DNA of 43,401 nt from Leptospiraceae bacterium (GTDB lineage: Bacteria > Spirochaetota > Leptospiria > Leptospirales > Leptonemataceae), in assembly GCA_020441005.1 (NCBI GenBank), contig JAGRNA010000022.1, forward strand, positions 1 to 43,401, written 5' to 3'. The position numbers were made by a program, and so were the translations under genes. The notes below the pieces were generated by a model, which saw nothing but the letters and a program-made list of their open reading frames with translations, made no database searches and had not been told where the DNA came from. Position 1 is the stretch's first letter. Every line of letters starts with the position of its first letter. Of this stretch, positions 32,522 to 41,882 are shown piece by piece.

Positions 32522-35500
32522 TCAACCGGCCTTTTTAACTGGCTGGATCAGTTCCGGATTTTGCTCCACCCGGCGCGTCAGGTCTCGTAAACGCAGGCTG
32601 ATGCTGCGAAACATGGCGATTGCAATTTGTGGGCGGGCCATCAACAAACGCTGAAAATCTTCCCGCTGGATCGCCAGCAGTCGACAAGGCCCGTCCGCAA
32701 CAGCAGTAGCTGAGCGCGGTTCTTCATCCAGAATGGCCATTTCGCCAAAACAATCACGCTCCAGCAGAATATCGAGAGTGGTGTTCTGGCCTTTCACAAT
32801 GCGAATCCGGCCTTCCAGGATGATATACATGGCATCGCCGGTTTCATTTTCATGAAAAATAATCTGGCCGGGCTTGATTTCCGTCATGCGGCTGATTTCG
32901 CTAATCCACTGTAGATCATTGCCGTCCACTCCGCTAAAGATCGGTACACTGCGCAAAAAGAGGATGCGCTCCATATTTGATTCCATTTTCTTAACCTCGC
33001 TTTTACGAATTCGGCTGGTGAGCTTTTGACCCAATTGCAAGCTGGCGATCATGGCATTTTCATGCACCAGCACGTCCCGATGATGCACGAACCGGGCGAC
33101 CAACGCGCTGCTATCCGCCACTTGTAATACACCGCAAGCATACAAAGTGCAGGCAGTCAACCAGTCATGCTGCTTTTGGGTCAATAAATCCAGCAAGATG
33201 GTTTCCAGATCCACTTCTGTATCTAGTAGCTTTTCTTTATTATATTTTAACTCCAGTGTCCAGGACAGAGCCTGCCCTTCGACCCCTAACTCTTCGATCA
33301 GTTCAATCGCCTCGGCCAGATCCCGCTTTTGTCCGCTGCGCAGACCAGCATAAGCTGCCTTGACCACTCGCGAGTGGCTGAAAATCTCGAGGCAAGCAAA
33401 CAAAATTTCCTCGCGCCGCAGACTTTCCCGGCGGATGGCATCGATCAGGAGCTCCACCGAGCGCTTGTTATGATCCAGCGATTCCAGCACCTGAATATAA
33501 ACGCCATCCTGGGCTAGCTTGCGATTCACGGTCGCAAATATTTGACGTATGTCTTTTTGCAAATCGGGATGAACAAGGTCCTCTTCATCAAAGTGTTTGC
33601 GCTTAATACGCGCAATCGCAAAGATGGCGGCATCCTCCAGATTGAGCGGCTCATCGCGAATCAGGAGCGCCAGCAAATCTATGCTTTCAGGCAGACCGAT
33701 TTCACCAAGGCAGCCGATCAAGCGGATGCGGCTTTTCAAGCTGTAGTGTCTTTCAAACAATGCCTGGTGCAAGTCGTCCAGTATCTGAGCACCCAGATTG
33801 ATAATACTGGCTTCCGATAGAATATAAACATCCTCATCGTGTAAACTCTGTACCAGGACCGGAACGCTGCTAGCATTGCCGACGCTTCCCAGAGCCCGCA
33901 GTGCCGCTTTGCGTACTGCGATATTTTTGCTGATTGCCAGGCTCTGCAACAAGGGTAAAAACTCGGGGTTCCCCAGGCGGCGAATCACGCTACAGGCTAC
34001 CAGACGCGGTTGTACCTTGCGACTTTTAACCAGCTGCTCCAGGCATGCTACAGCAGTTTTGCGAAAACGACTTTCTGGCAGCACCCGCAGCCAGGCATAG
34101 ATCGCTTCTCCGCGCACATTGGCAGCTGAATGACTAAAAAAGTATAAGAAATGTTTTACTAATGCCTTGTGGCCGCAACTGCCAATCGCCCGAACTACTG
34201 CCGCCTGGATATCACTATCCGGATGATGCAGCCACATAGCCAATCGTTCCGCCTGACTGGCATCGCCGCTGTTGCCGATTTCCTGAATCACCGCGATACC
34301 GTTTTCCTTGCTCAGATATTTCAGGGAATCGAACAGGAAGTCAAATTTACCGTCAAATTGGCTTTGACGTATGAACTCCAGCACCACCGCAAATTTCTCC
34401 GGGTCATTCTCGCGCATCTCGGAGCGCAAACGCTCCAGGGCTGACTCTCGCAGACGACCCTGAAACTGACTCGACAATCGGCTGATCTGGGAGGGATCCT
34501 TGGAACCCAGGCTATAAACCATGGATTCAGTATACTCGCCATGAATTCGCAGCGACATCCAGATCCAGATGCTTCCCGGCAAAAGACAAAACAAGGCCAG
34601 ATGCATGGGATCAACATCCATAATAGTTATTATAATCAAGAAGATGCCGACCAAGGCAGTCATCGCCGGTTCCAAGGCACCCGTAATTACAGCGCGCGCT
34701 TGTCCGCGCATGCGCGAAGGCAGTGCATTGTACAATAGCTGCAAGCTGGAATCGTATATGGAGTTCAATACTCCCTCATCCAGAAAACGGGCCGCAATGG
34801 CGAACAAATGACGCGGATGCCAAATGCCGGAGACCTGTGCGCTGAAAAACCCGCGCAGAAACATCGCTACAGCGCCCAGATTCATGGTAAAGGAATAGAT
34901 GGCGTAACTAAATGAAACACCAATCCGGCGCAGCAACCAGCGAGAGATAATAAGCTGAATCAGAATACCGCTGAAAGAAATCAAGGCATTCAGGCTGCCT
35001 AAAAAAGCAGACAATTGATCTTCGTCGTGGATCATCTCGTCCATCGAAAGCATAAACAGATAATCCAGGGAGTGCACAACAATCCACATGGGAACATTGA
35101 TCCACGCCAGGGTCCGCACCAGCGGAATGGCAAAGAGTCCTTTTATGTTCTGCACATATTCTTTGAAGTCTTCCCGGATAACACCCGGTACATTATCCAG
35201 ACTAAGCTGCTCAGCCGCTGCAATGGATTTAACCCACCACAAGAACGGGATACCCGTCGCCAGGAACAGAACCCATAAGGAAAATAGATTAACCGTGCCG
35301 ATTAAAGGCGCTATCACGGTTGTCAGAACCCCGCCAACAATCAGGCCGGCCAGACCCGCACCGCCAATCAGTGGAAAAAGACGTTTCCCCTCGCGCGGAT
35401 CAAAAAGATCATTGGCGAAGGTCCAAAAATGCATCATCAAGATGAGCAGTGCTGTTTCATAAAAAGCGTAGAGGCCAAAGGGGATGGCCACCGGCAGCGG

Positions 35501-35818
35501 CTGCCACAATGCAACCAGCAGACGCAGCAACGCCAGAGTCAAAATTAAAAAGTACAATATATAATGAAACAAGCGGTATCGTGAGACCAGCTTTTCCAGC
35601 CGGGAATACATGTACGAAACCAGCACCATGGCAAAGGCATTGATAACATACATATAGGGTATGTATTGCGTGCCGGCGCTCTTGATGAAAAAGGCATCCG
35701 TTGCCGAGCGACCCATCGCCAGGCCGCACAAAAGGATAAAAAACATGGCCGCCACAACCAGCACACGGCGGGCATCCCTATGGGTGACACCCAGCAGACT
35801 ATACAGCCGCTGGACCAT
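32522..35818 (-). CDS. Nucleotide-translocase-like carrier fused to HEAT repeats and cNMP-binding domain
   Basis: A 1098-residue fusion. Residues 1-430 are an ~11-12-helix membrane carrier resembling the ATP:ADP antiporter (Npt/TLC) family, from GRSATDAFFIKSAGTQYIPYMY to the FARDFxDEGVLNSIYDSS-like segment. Residues ~440-960 are tandem HEAT-type helical pairs (e.g. SDIQAAVVRAIGSCGHKALV, NIAVRKAALRALGSVGNASS). Residues ~965-1080 are a cyclic-nucleotide-binding domain with FGEMAILDEEPRSATAVA, the phosphate-binding cassette with its Arg. This suggests transport regulated by cAMP or cGMP. It starts directly after the decarboxylase stop (TAAATG), so it is in one operon with it. Substrate is unproven. 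Confidence 0.85.
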   Translation of the reverse strand: MVQRLYSLLGVTHRDARRVLVVAAMFFILLCGLAMGRSATDAFFIKSAGTQYIPYMYVINAFAMVLVSYMYSRLEKLVSRYRLFHYILYFLILTLALLRLLVALWQPLPVAIPFGLYAFYETALLILMMHFWTFANDLFDPREGKRLFPLIGGAGLAGLIVGGVLTTVIAPLIGTVNLFSLWVLFLATGIPFLWWVKSIAAAEQLSLDNVPGVIREDFKEYVQNIKGLFAIPLVRTLAWINVPMWIVVHSLDYLFMLSMDEMIHDEDQLSAFLGSLNALISFSGILIQLIISRWLLRRIGVSFSYAIYSFTMNLGAVAMFLRGFFSAQVSGIWHPRHLFAIAARFLDEGVLNSIYDSSLQLLYNALPSRMRGQARAVITGALEPAMTALVGIFLIIITIMDVDPMHLALFCLLPGSIWIWMSLRIHGEYTESMVYSLGSKDPSQISRLSSQFQGRLRESALERLRSEMRENDPEKFAVVLEFIRQSQFDGKFDFLFDSLKYLSKENGIAVIQEIGNSGDASQAERLAMWLHHPDSDIQAAVVRAIGSCGHKALVKHFLYFFSHSAANVRGEAIYAWLRVLPESRFRKTAVACLEQLVKSRKVQPRLVACSVIRRLGNPEFLPLLQSLAISKNIAVRKAALRALGSVGNASSVPVLVQSLHDEDVYILSEASIINLGAQILDDLHQALFERHYSLKSRIRLIGCLGEIGLPESIDLLALLIRDEPLNLEDAAIFAIARIKRKHFDEEDLVHPDLQKDIRQIFATVNRKLAQDGVYIQVLESLDHNKRSVELLIDAIRRESLRREEILFACLEIFSHSRVVKAAYAGLRSGQKRDLAEAIELIEELGVEGQALSWTLELKYNKEKLLDTEVDLETILLDLLTQKQHDWLTACTLYACGVLQVADSSALVARFVHHRDVLVHENAMIASLQLGQKLTSRIRKSEVKKMESNMERILFLRSVPIFSGVDGNDLQWISEISRMTEIKPGQIIFHENETGDAMYIILEGRIRIVKGQNTTLDILLERDCFGEMAILDEEPRSATAVADGPCRLLAIQREDFQRLLMARPQIAIAMFRSISLRLRDLTRRVEQNPELIQPVKKAG

Positions 35819-37294
35819 TTAGAAACCTAACACGCGGATATTGTTTACAAAGGGATCGGCGGTCCCCTGTAAATGGCAGTTATGTTCTTTCAAGATATTA
35901 ATATAATCAATAATATCTCTGGTGATGCGTTCGCCGGGACAGATGACCGGGATGCCCGGCGGATAGGACATCACCATTTCGCCGGAGATTTCATTGACCG
36001 AGTCTTCCAGCGCCACGCTTTTCTGGTGCGAATAAAAGGCGTCCCTGGGGATGACAATCAAATCCGGCATATCCGGCATTTGCGAGACCCGTGTGAAATT
36101 CTGTTTACGACTACGCGAGGCGATCTTTTCCAGGGCGGCAATCAAGCGGTCCACATCAGCCTGGGTATCACCGATTGTAATCATGGCCATGATCACATTC
36201 AGGTCGGCCAATTCCACCTGGATATTGTATTCCTGGCGCAAGCGCCTTTCAATCTCAAACCCGGTCGCGCCAAGCTTGCGCACAAAGATGCTCAATTTGG
36301 TTTCATCAAAGCTGTGAATAGCGGAATTACTGGTCAATTCCTGACCGAAAGCATGCAGACCCTCGATTTGATTGATTTTTTCCCTGGCGTAGCGCGCCAG
36401 TTCCACGACCGCCTTGATTCGTTCCCTGCCCTCCATGGCCAGCTGTTTGCGGGCCAGATCCAGGGAAGCCATCAGTAAATACGAAGCGCTGGTAGAGCGG
36501 AACATATTCAGGGTATTGATAACCTTTTCATTGGAAATCGCCTTGCTGTTTAATAACAATAGCGAGCTTTGGGTCAACGATCCGCAGGTTTTGTGCATGC
36601 TGACCGCGCTCATGTCGGCACCGGATTGCATCGCTGTGACTGGCAGCTCATCATGGAAGTACATATGACCGCCATGGGCCTCGTCGACCAGCACGGACGC
36701 ATCCCATTCCCGGGCCAGGGCAATCAGACGCTGTAAATCGCTGGCAAATCCATAGTAAGTGGGATTGATGATGAACAGGGCCGCGGTTTGGGGCGCGCGC
36801 TCGAAGCAACTGCTGATGGAATCCACGCTGACAGTAGTGGCGATTCCAAAGTCGGTATTATCCTCCACCCGCGCGTAAACAGGCACAGCCCCGGACGCCA
36901 CGAGGCCAGAAAAGGCTGACTTATGAGCGTTGCGCGGTAATATGATCCGGTCTCCGGGCCGCAGGCGACTGATCATCATGGCATGAATTCCGGAGGTTGT
37001 ACCGTTGATCAGAAAATGGGCATACTGGGCGCCAAATAACTCTGCGGTCAACCGCTGGGCCTCATCAATTACGGCGTTGGGATTGGCCAAATCATCCACA
37101 TCGCTCATGGAATTGATATCCATCGACATCACCTGTTGCCCGAAGTAGCGAGTCAGCTCATCGGTTCCCTTGCCATGCTTGTGCGCCGGCACATGAAAGG
37201 GGGTGACATCTTCTCTAATATGCTGCAAAAGGGCCTCTGCCAGGGGAGCTCTGTTTTGACGATCAGCAGCAGTTTGTTTGGCGTTTTGGCTCAT
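35819..37294 (-). CDS. Orn/Lys/Arg decarboxylase-family PLP enzyme
   Basis: A 491-residue cytoplasmic decarboxylase of the fold-type I short form (Bacillus SpeA/YaaO type), without the N-terminal wing domain. It has PFHVPAHKHGKGT, the LFGAQYAHFLINGTTSG segment, DEAHGGH (204-210, cofactor-ring Asp/His) and the PLP lysine in SMHKTCGSL (K235). The C-terminal domain includes PPGIPVICPGE. The product would be a polyamine precursor such as agmatine or cadaverine. Which amino acid is used cannot be read from sequence. It shares an operon with the carrier/HEAT/cNMP gene, which starts immediately after its stop; a functional link is inference. Confidence 0.9.
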   Translation of the reverse strand: MSQNAKQTAADRQNRAPLAEALLQHIREDVTPFHVPAHKHGKGTDELTRYFGQQVMSMDINSMSDVDDLANPNAVIDEAQRLTAELFGAQYAHFLINGTTSGIHAMMISRLRPGDRIILPRNAHKSAFSGLVASGAVPVYARVEDNTDFGIATTVSVDSISSCFERAPQTAALFIINPTYYGFASDLQRLIALAREWDASVLVDEAHGGHMYFHDELPVTAMQSGADMSAVSMHKTCGSLTQSSLLLLNSKAISNEKVINTLNMFRSTSASYLLMASLDLARKQLAMEGRERIKAVVELARYAREKINQIEGLHAFGQELTSNSAIHSFDETKLSIFVRKLGATGFEIERRLRQEYNIQVELADLNVIMAMITIGDTQADVDRLIAALEKIASRSRKQNFTRVSQMPDMPDLIVIPRDAFYSHQKSVALEDSVNEISGEMVMSYPPGIPVICPGERITRDIIDYINILKEHNCHLQGTADPFVNNIRVLGF

Positions 37295-37380
37295 AGGGAC
37301 TATACTGAGTATCGACCTGGACCGGTTCAGGTTTCAAAGCCGGCTTGACAAAATAGTCGCCTGCATGGAGGATTCGCGGC

Positions 37381-38262
37381 ATGAATCGCCGTTTCCTGTG
37401 GACCTTCGCCGGCAGTGTTGCCTTTATCCTGCTGATTTTTATGCTGCGGCTCGGATATGGCTTGTTAGTACAGCCATCTGCAGCGGTCCGCTTTGCCCGG
37501 ATTGCGCAATGCGGTGGTACAGAAGAAAGTCAAAGCATCCGTAACTATGCCAGCAAAAAAATCCAGCGCAGCTATAACCAACTGCCGGTTGTCGTTGATC
37601 AAAAATATGAAAAAGTAGGCACCCTGGCTGCCGGTTCAGGCGACTTCGCTGCTGATGAAAAAAAACTGCGCGATCAAATCCAGGCTGATGCAGCCCTGAT
37701 CCAATATGAGCGGCGCAGCGGTTTGGCCTCGCAGCGTTGTTTGTATATGGCGATTGGCGTGCAGCCCGAGAAATTCGATTCCTTTATCGCGGCTTTACAG
37801 ACCATCGGCCATCTGCAAAAACTGCAGATTAACAAAACCGATAAAACCAATGAATTCAAGGAAATGAAGGCCAAAAAAGCCAGCTTGTTTGAAATGCGGA
37901 CCGCTCTGCTGAATCTGAAAAACAGACCCGGCAAAATTGAAGAATACATCAAGCTGGAAAACCGTATCCTGGAGGTCGAACGCGAAATCCAGAGCCTGGG
38001 GATCAGCCTGGGAGAGTATGATGCAGAAAACGAGTTCTGTACGGTGCGCTTCACCCTGGCTGAAGGCAGCGTGCTCGCTGGACCCGGTTTCTTTGGAATC
38101 GCTCTGCAAAGCCTGCTTTGGACTGTCCAATACGGATTTCTGGTAGCCCTGCTGCTATTTTTCAGCAGTCTGGCGGTTTATATTGGCATCCTGATTCTTG
38201 CCCGAATCTGGCCTCTCGTCTCGCAACAGTTGTCGGTGATGAAAGGCAGGGTCAAACTCTAG
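37381..38262 (+). CDS. DUF4349 domain membrane-anchored protein
   Basis: A 293-residue protein with an N-terminal membrane segment (LWTFAGSVAFILLIFMLRLGYG) and a C-terminal one (TVQYGFLVALLLFFSSLAVYIGILILA). The periplasmic middle has the DUF4349 pattern: a YERRSGLASQRCLYMAIGVQ opening, a sheet and helix with QTIGHLQKLQINKTDKTNEF, and a coiled-coil (KAKKASLFEMRTALLNLKN, LENRILEVEREIQSL). GGAGG is nine bases before ATG 37381. It diverges from the decarboxylase operon, 86 bases apart. Function of the family is not known; envelope association is likely. Confidence 0.85.
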   Translation: MNRRFLWTFAGSVAFILLIFMLRLGYGLLVQPSAAVRFARIAQCGGTEESQSIRNYASKKIQRSYNQLPVVVDQKYEKVGTLAAGSGDFAADEKKLRDQIQADAALIQYERRSGLASQRCLYMAIGVQPEKFDSFIAALQTIGHLQKLQINKTDKTNEFKEMKAKKASLFEMRTALLNLKNRPGKIEEYIKLENRILEVEREIQSLGISLGEYDAENEFCTVRFTLAEGSVLAGPGFFGIALQSLLWTVQYGFLVALLLFFSSLAVYIGILILARIWPLVSQQLSVMKGRVKL

Positions 38263-38334
38263 AGCGGGGCTGGCAACACCAACCAGCCAAATCCGCCATT
38301 GACAGTACACCGTATGGGGTCCGCCAGGATTGCC

Positions 38335-39486
38335 TCACTCAGCTGCCAGCATAAAATCAGCGCTAATGATCTGCTGGCCGTTGACAATTAAAGCCAGGGT
38401 ATGCAAACCGGGATAATGCTTGCGGGTACTCAAATCCTTAAAAGACAGCTTTTTGGTATAGCGTAGCTGCTCACCCGCGGCGGCCCGCCTCTCACTCAAA
38501 TAAAACTGCCTGGCCGCCCGCTGCTTGCCGGCCGCATTACAATAGCGTAGCGCGTAGTAAATTACCAGGGGCTGCTCCCGCGTGGATTCGAACTCAAAGG
38601 TCCAGTGTAAATCGGCGCTCGCTGCAATCGAATCGCTCGCTAGCTGCAATGTATAGCGGTCGAGCTCTGGTGCAGAGTATCCGGAAACCCGCAAAGCCTC
38701 TCGGCTGCCGTGTTTTAAAAGATACCGTAGAGCATGCCGGACCAGCCATTCGCGCTGCTTCTTTTGGGCCGGTGGCAGAAGCTTTGCCTCGCTTAACCAG
38801 CACTCTGCCAGGTTTGTCACCATGTCCGGGTGATCCTTGCTGATATCGCCCAGGTTATTGGCCACCGAGCGGCGCACATACAGCTCGGGATCGTCCTTGA
38901 GCTTTTCCAGGAGCTTCAAAACGGGCGCTGGATCGGTCTTGAATTGATGCAATGGTTTGGCCAACGGCAGCCGGGGCCGACTGCCCTCACTGGCCAAACG
39001 ACGCACATGCACATCCGGGGATCGAGTCCACTGCTCCAGGATTACAAGGCTTTTGGCCGGGAAGTTTTCGATAAAAGGGCGCACGGCCCCTTCGCTTGAA
39101 AAACGTTTGGTCAGCTCAGCCAGGGCCTGCATGGAACGCTTGAAATGCCGTGCGCTGCAGCCGTGCCGGGCAATGTATTCTGTCAGGGGCACATGGATAA
39201 AGGCATCCCAATCAGTTTTCCCGGGTTCCAACTGCAAAGCCGGACCGAGGCTGGCAAGAATCGTATCACAGGCCGCCGGAAAGTCCATGGGGAGCAGATC
39301 GGTTAGTAGATCTACAATCAGGCGAGATCGTTCAGCGAAACCCAACGGCTGCCAGGAGCGGCGGAATCGCTTTTGCAATTCTGCCGCCGGAAATTCGGGC
39401 CTGACCGCTGCAATTGCCAGAGCCAGCTTTTTGACCGTCCTGGGTGAATACACATCCCGCAGCTGCAGGTCTTTGCCTAGTTGCAT
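38335..39486 (-). CDS. AlkC-like DNA alkylation repair glycosylase
   Basis: A 383-residue protein matching the AlkC branch of HEAT-like DNA glycosylases, which remove alkylated bases such as 3-methyladenine. HEAT-like helices hold the AlkC-typical RPFIENFPAKSLVILEQW, HVRRLASEGSRPRLPLA and LYVRRSVANNLGDISKDHPD. After about residue 290 the sequence becomes beta-rich (LHWTFEFESTREQPLVIYYA to QQIISADFML), as expected for the Ig-like domain that characterises AlkC. Length is near the family norm. No clear ribosome-binding site precedes ATG 39486. It faces the DUF4349 gene with 72 bases between the stops. Confidence 0.9.
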   Translation of the reverse strand: MQLGKDLQLRDVYSPRTVKKLALAIAAVRPEFPAAELQKRFRRSWQPLGFAERSRLIVDLLTDLLPMDFPAACDTILASLGPALQLEPGKTDWDAFIHVPLTEYIARHGCSARHFKRSMQALAELTKRFSSEGAVRPFIENFPAKSLVILEQWTRSPDVHVRRLASEGSRPRLPLAKPLHQFKTDPAPVLKLLEKLKDDPELYVRRSVANNLGDISKDHPDMVTNLAECWLSEAKLLPPAQKKQREWLVRHALRYLLKHGSREALRVSGYSAPELDRYTLQLASDSIAASADLHWTFEFESTREQPLVIYYALRYCNAAGKQRAARQFYLSERRAAAGEQLRYTKKLSFKDLSTRKHYPGLHTLALIVNGQQIISADFMLAAE

Positions 39487-39560
39487 CTGCTTTTCTGCCG
39501 TCTCATCTGGCCCGGATCCGGATAGCGCTTGTCAGGTATCAAAACTGACTCCCTGCGGGA

Positions 39561-40382
39561 TTAATCGATTGTCAGCGGGTACTGCTTGAGCGTCTTTTGC
39601 AGCCAGGCATTGTCATACAATCGCATGGCCTTCAAGTGCAGCTGCCACAGCGGTTCAGCGCTCTGATCCAGTCCGCGTCGCAGCCAAAAACCAATCGCAT
39701 ACGAAGGTTGCAAAAGTCCGTAACGCTCATGATGGAGCATATAATCAGATAGCACACCCGCATAGCGCTGATCCAGCCAGGTCATCATATCTGCCCGGTC
39801 GCCTTGCAGCAAGGCCCGCGCATAGGCCAATTGCTCCTGGTCAAAGCTCTTCTGATAGCGCACATAAAGATAGCTTTCGGTCATCAGTCGCGCCGAACGG
39901 GCCAGCACAACATCGTAGATCTTTTGAAAGCTCACCCCGTCGATTGTTTCGGCGGGCTGCGGTAAAAAGAAATCGCTGCCCCAGGAGAGAATACGGGGGT
40001 TCACACTGGCAAAAATATTTTTATGCAGCAGCGGCTCCAGGCCCGACAAGCGTTGCAATGGACTGAAATCTCCCCAGGACCAGGCAGCAGCGCTGCCGCC
40101 CAGCACTTCCTGCACACAAGGCATAAAGCCGGAATAAAACAGGGCGCCCCGTGTACCGCCGGTGTACATACCAAACTGGATGCCGTAGAGCGAGACCGTT
40201 TCAGCTTCGACGTCGTATTCGTTCAGAAACATATATTCATAGGGTTTCGAAGCGATGGTGCATTTAAAGATGCGGTCCCGCACCTCTGCTGCGGGCAGTT
40301 TTGACTCGGCAGTCAAGCCGGCGGTAAAGCAGCCAACGGCAATGATAGCGGCCGCTGTCGTGAATAGCATCATTCGTTTCAT
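39561..40382 (-). CDS. Secreted protein of unknown function
   Basis: A 273-residue protein with a signal peptide (RMMLFTTAAAIIAVGCFTAGLTA). The mature part is rich in Trp, Tyr and Phe with blocks such as YEYMFLNEYDVEAETVSLYG, GTRGALFYSGFMPCVQEV and MMTWLDQRYAGVLSDYML. No domain is recognised. A cysteine close to the signal's end (VGCFTAG) could be a spirochaete-type lipobox, but the surrounding residues fit poorly. The start is 40382, with GAGGA seven bases upstream; a frame to 40448 is not peptide-like. Same direction as the cyclase upstream of it, 94 bases away, so possible co-transcription. Confidence 0.7.
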   Translation of the reverse strand: MKRMMLFTTAAAIIAVGCFTAGLTAESKLPAAEVRDRIFKCTIASKPYEYMFLNEYDVEAETVSLYGIQFGMYTGGTRGALFYSGFMPCVQEVLGGSAAAWSWGDFSPLQRLSGLEPLLHKNIFASVNPRILSWGSDFFLPQPAETIDGVSFQKIYDVVLARSARLMTESYLYVRYQKSFDQEQLAYARALLQGDRADMMTWLDQRYAGVLSDYMLHHERYGLLQPSYAIGFWLRRGLDQSAEPLWQLHLKAMRLYDNAWLQKTLKQYPLTID

Positions 40383-40476
40383 TTTCAAATCCTCAGGGTT
40401 AAATAATTGAATTCTATTTCCATTTAATAGACGACAAGCAGAAATCATTTGTTTGTGAAAACCACGAGCGAAAAGC

Positions 40477-41772
40477 TTAAGGCTCGGTCTGTCCGGAATT
40501 TAGCAACCAGATCCTGATGGGAGCGCTGCGGCCCTTCAGCGCGATGGCCGGACCCGGTCGCAGTCCATGCTCACGATAGCGGCACTGCTGAATCAAGTCG
40601 TCCGAAACGACCAAAGCCGTCTGCAGAGTTTTGGATGCCGACTCAAGGCGCGCGGCAACGTTGACAGTGTCGCCGATCACGGTAAATTCCAGCCGTTCGG
40701 GAGTGCCAATATTGCCCACAATGGCCGGGCCATAGTGCATTCCGATGCCCATGTGAATTCCAGCTAGTCCGCGACTGGCTCGCTCCTGGTTCAGATTGGC
40801 CAGCTCTACCAGCATTTCAAGCGCGGCGGCCAGCGCTTGATCCGCTTCACCGCCCTGGATCCGGGGTGTGCCAAATGTGACCATTATTGCATCGCCAATA
40901 AATTTATCCAGTGTGCCGCCATTTTTAAATACAGCCTGTACCATCCGCTGATGAAAATCGGACAGCATCTCGACAACCTCTTCCGGGGGGCTCGCTTCGC
41001 TCAGCTCTGTGAAGCCGCGGATGTCGGCAAACAGCACGACCACATCCTGACGCTGGCCACCGGGCCGCAAAGGGTTTGCTTCGGCGTCTCCCAGCGTATC
41101 TACGATATTGGGTGAGAAGTAGCGCGCCAGCTGATTCTTGCTGAGTTCGAGTGCCACAGCCTTGTGCAGATTGCGACGGTAGGAACGGGTTATATAAACC
41201 AGAATTCCGCCCAGCACCCAGGCGGCAATCTGCGGAAAGCGGTGAAAGGCCGGGATAATGGCCTCCGAGAAATTGTTTTTTACAAAATCAGCGGTAATTA
41301 CGGTCCGAGGGTCATTGAATACAATCAACAGTATGACATCCCAAAGCAACGTGAAATAAATTGTCAAAAGTAGCGGATATGCCGGGCGAAGGGCCAAAGC
41401 TGAAATCGCGATGAAGCAATAGGCCCACAAGGCCAGCGATGTCTTCAACAAGTAAGCGGGTGGCACCTTTTCGTAGCCGCCGACCGAGGAATACCAGATA
41501 TATGGCAGGGCGGTCATGATTAATGCATCCAGCAAAATTCCGACATAACCTGCCAACCGCAACGCCCGGTCCAGATACACAAGACCGGCAAGAACCAGAG
41601 TAATGATTACCAAAATGGATCCTGTCCCCAGAACGATGAAAACTTCCCAATCAGAATGGTGGGTCATCACATGCCCCGCCATAATAAATAAAGCCAGAAA
41701 CAGCCGGGCCCCGTAGCTGGTCAAAAGTCCGGCCCGCTCCCGCGCCCGTAGTATGCTGTCAATTTTGTGCAT
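40477..41772 (-). CDS. Membrane-bound class III adenylate/guanylate cyclase
   Basis: A 431-residue enzyme producing a cyclic nucleotide. Six hydrophobic segments (about 24-200) anchor it. The C-terminal catalytic domain has the metal Asp residues D250 (VLFADIRGFT) and D294 (DKFIGDAIM), the adenine-type base-selecting residues K290 and T364 (TVIGDTVN), and transition-state N371 and R375 (NVAARLE). The Lys/Thr pair suggests cAMP rather than cGMP. AGGT precedes ATG 41772. The protein could supply the ligand for the cNMP domain at 32.5 kb, but that is only an idea from proximity. Confidence 0.92.
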   Translation of the reverse strand: MHKIDSILRARERAGLLTSYGARLFLALFIMAGHVMTHHSDWEVFIVLGTGSILVIITLVLAGLVYLDRALRLAGYVGILLDALIMTALPYIWYSSVGGYEKVPPAYLLKTSLALWAYCFIAISALALRPAYPLLLTIYFTLLWDVILLIVFNDPRTVITADFVKNNFSEAIIPAFHRFPQIAAWVLGGILVYITRSYRRNLHKAVALELSKNQLARYFSPNIVDTLGDAEANPLRPGGQRQDVVVLFADIRGFTELSEASPPEEVVEMLSDFHQRMVQAVFKNGGTLDKFIGDAIMVTFGTPRIQGGEADQALAAALEMLVELANLNQERASRGLAGIHMGIGMHYGPAIVGNIGTPERLEFTVIGDTVNVAARLESASKTLQTALVVSDDLIQQCRYREHGLRPGPAIALKGRSAPIRIWLLNSGQTEP

Positions 41773-41882
41773 TCAACCTATCATCTACAGCAGGTCCTGA
41801 TTCTCACAAGCGCATTTTTGCCGGGTGCAGCAGCCGGAGCCTGACCAGTGCAGGATTGCGACCTGATCAAATACGGGCCGGA

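Noticed and set aside
40295..40345. Lipoprotein signal in the secreted protein at 39561-40382
   Set aside because: VGCFTAG has a cysteine but lacks a convincing lipobox around it; a normal signal peptide cut after LTA fits better.
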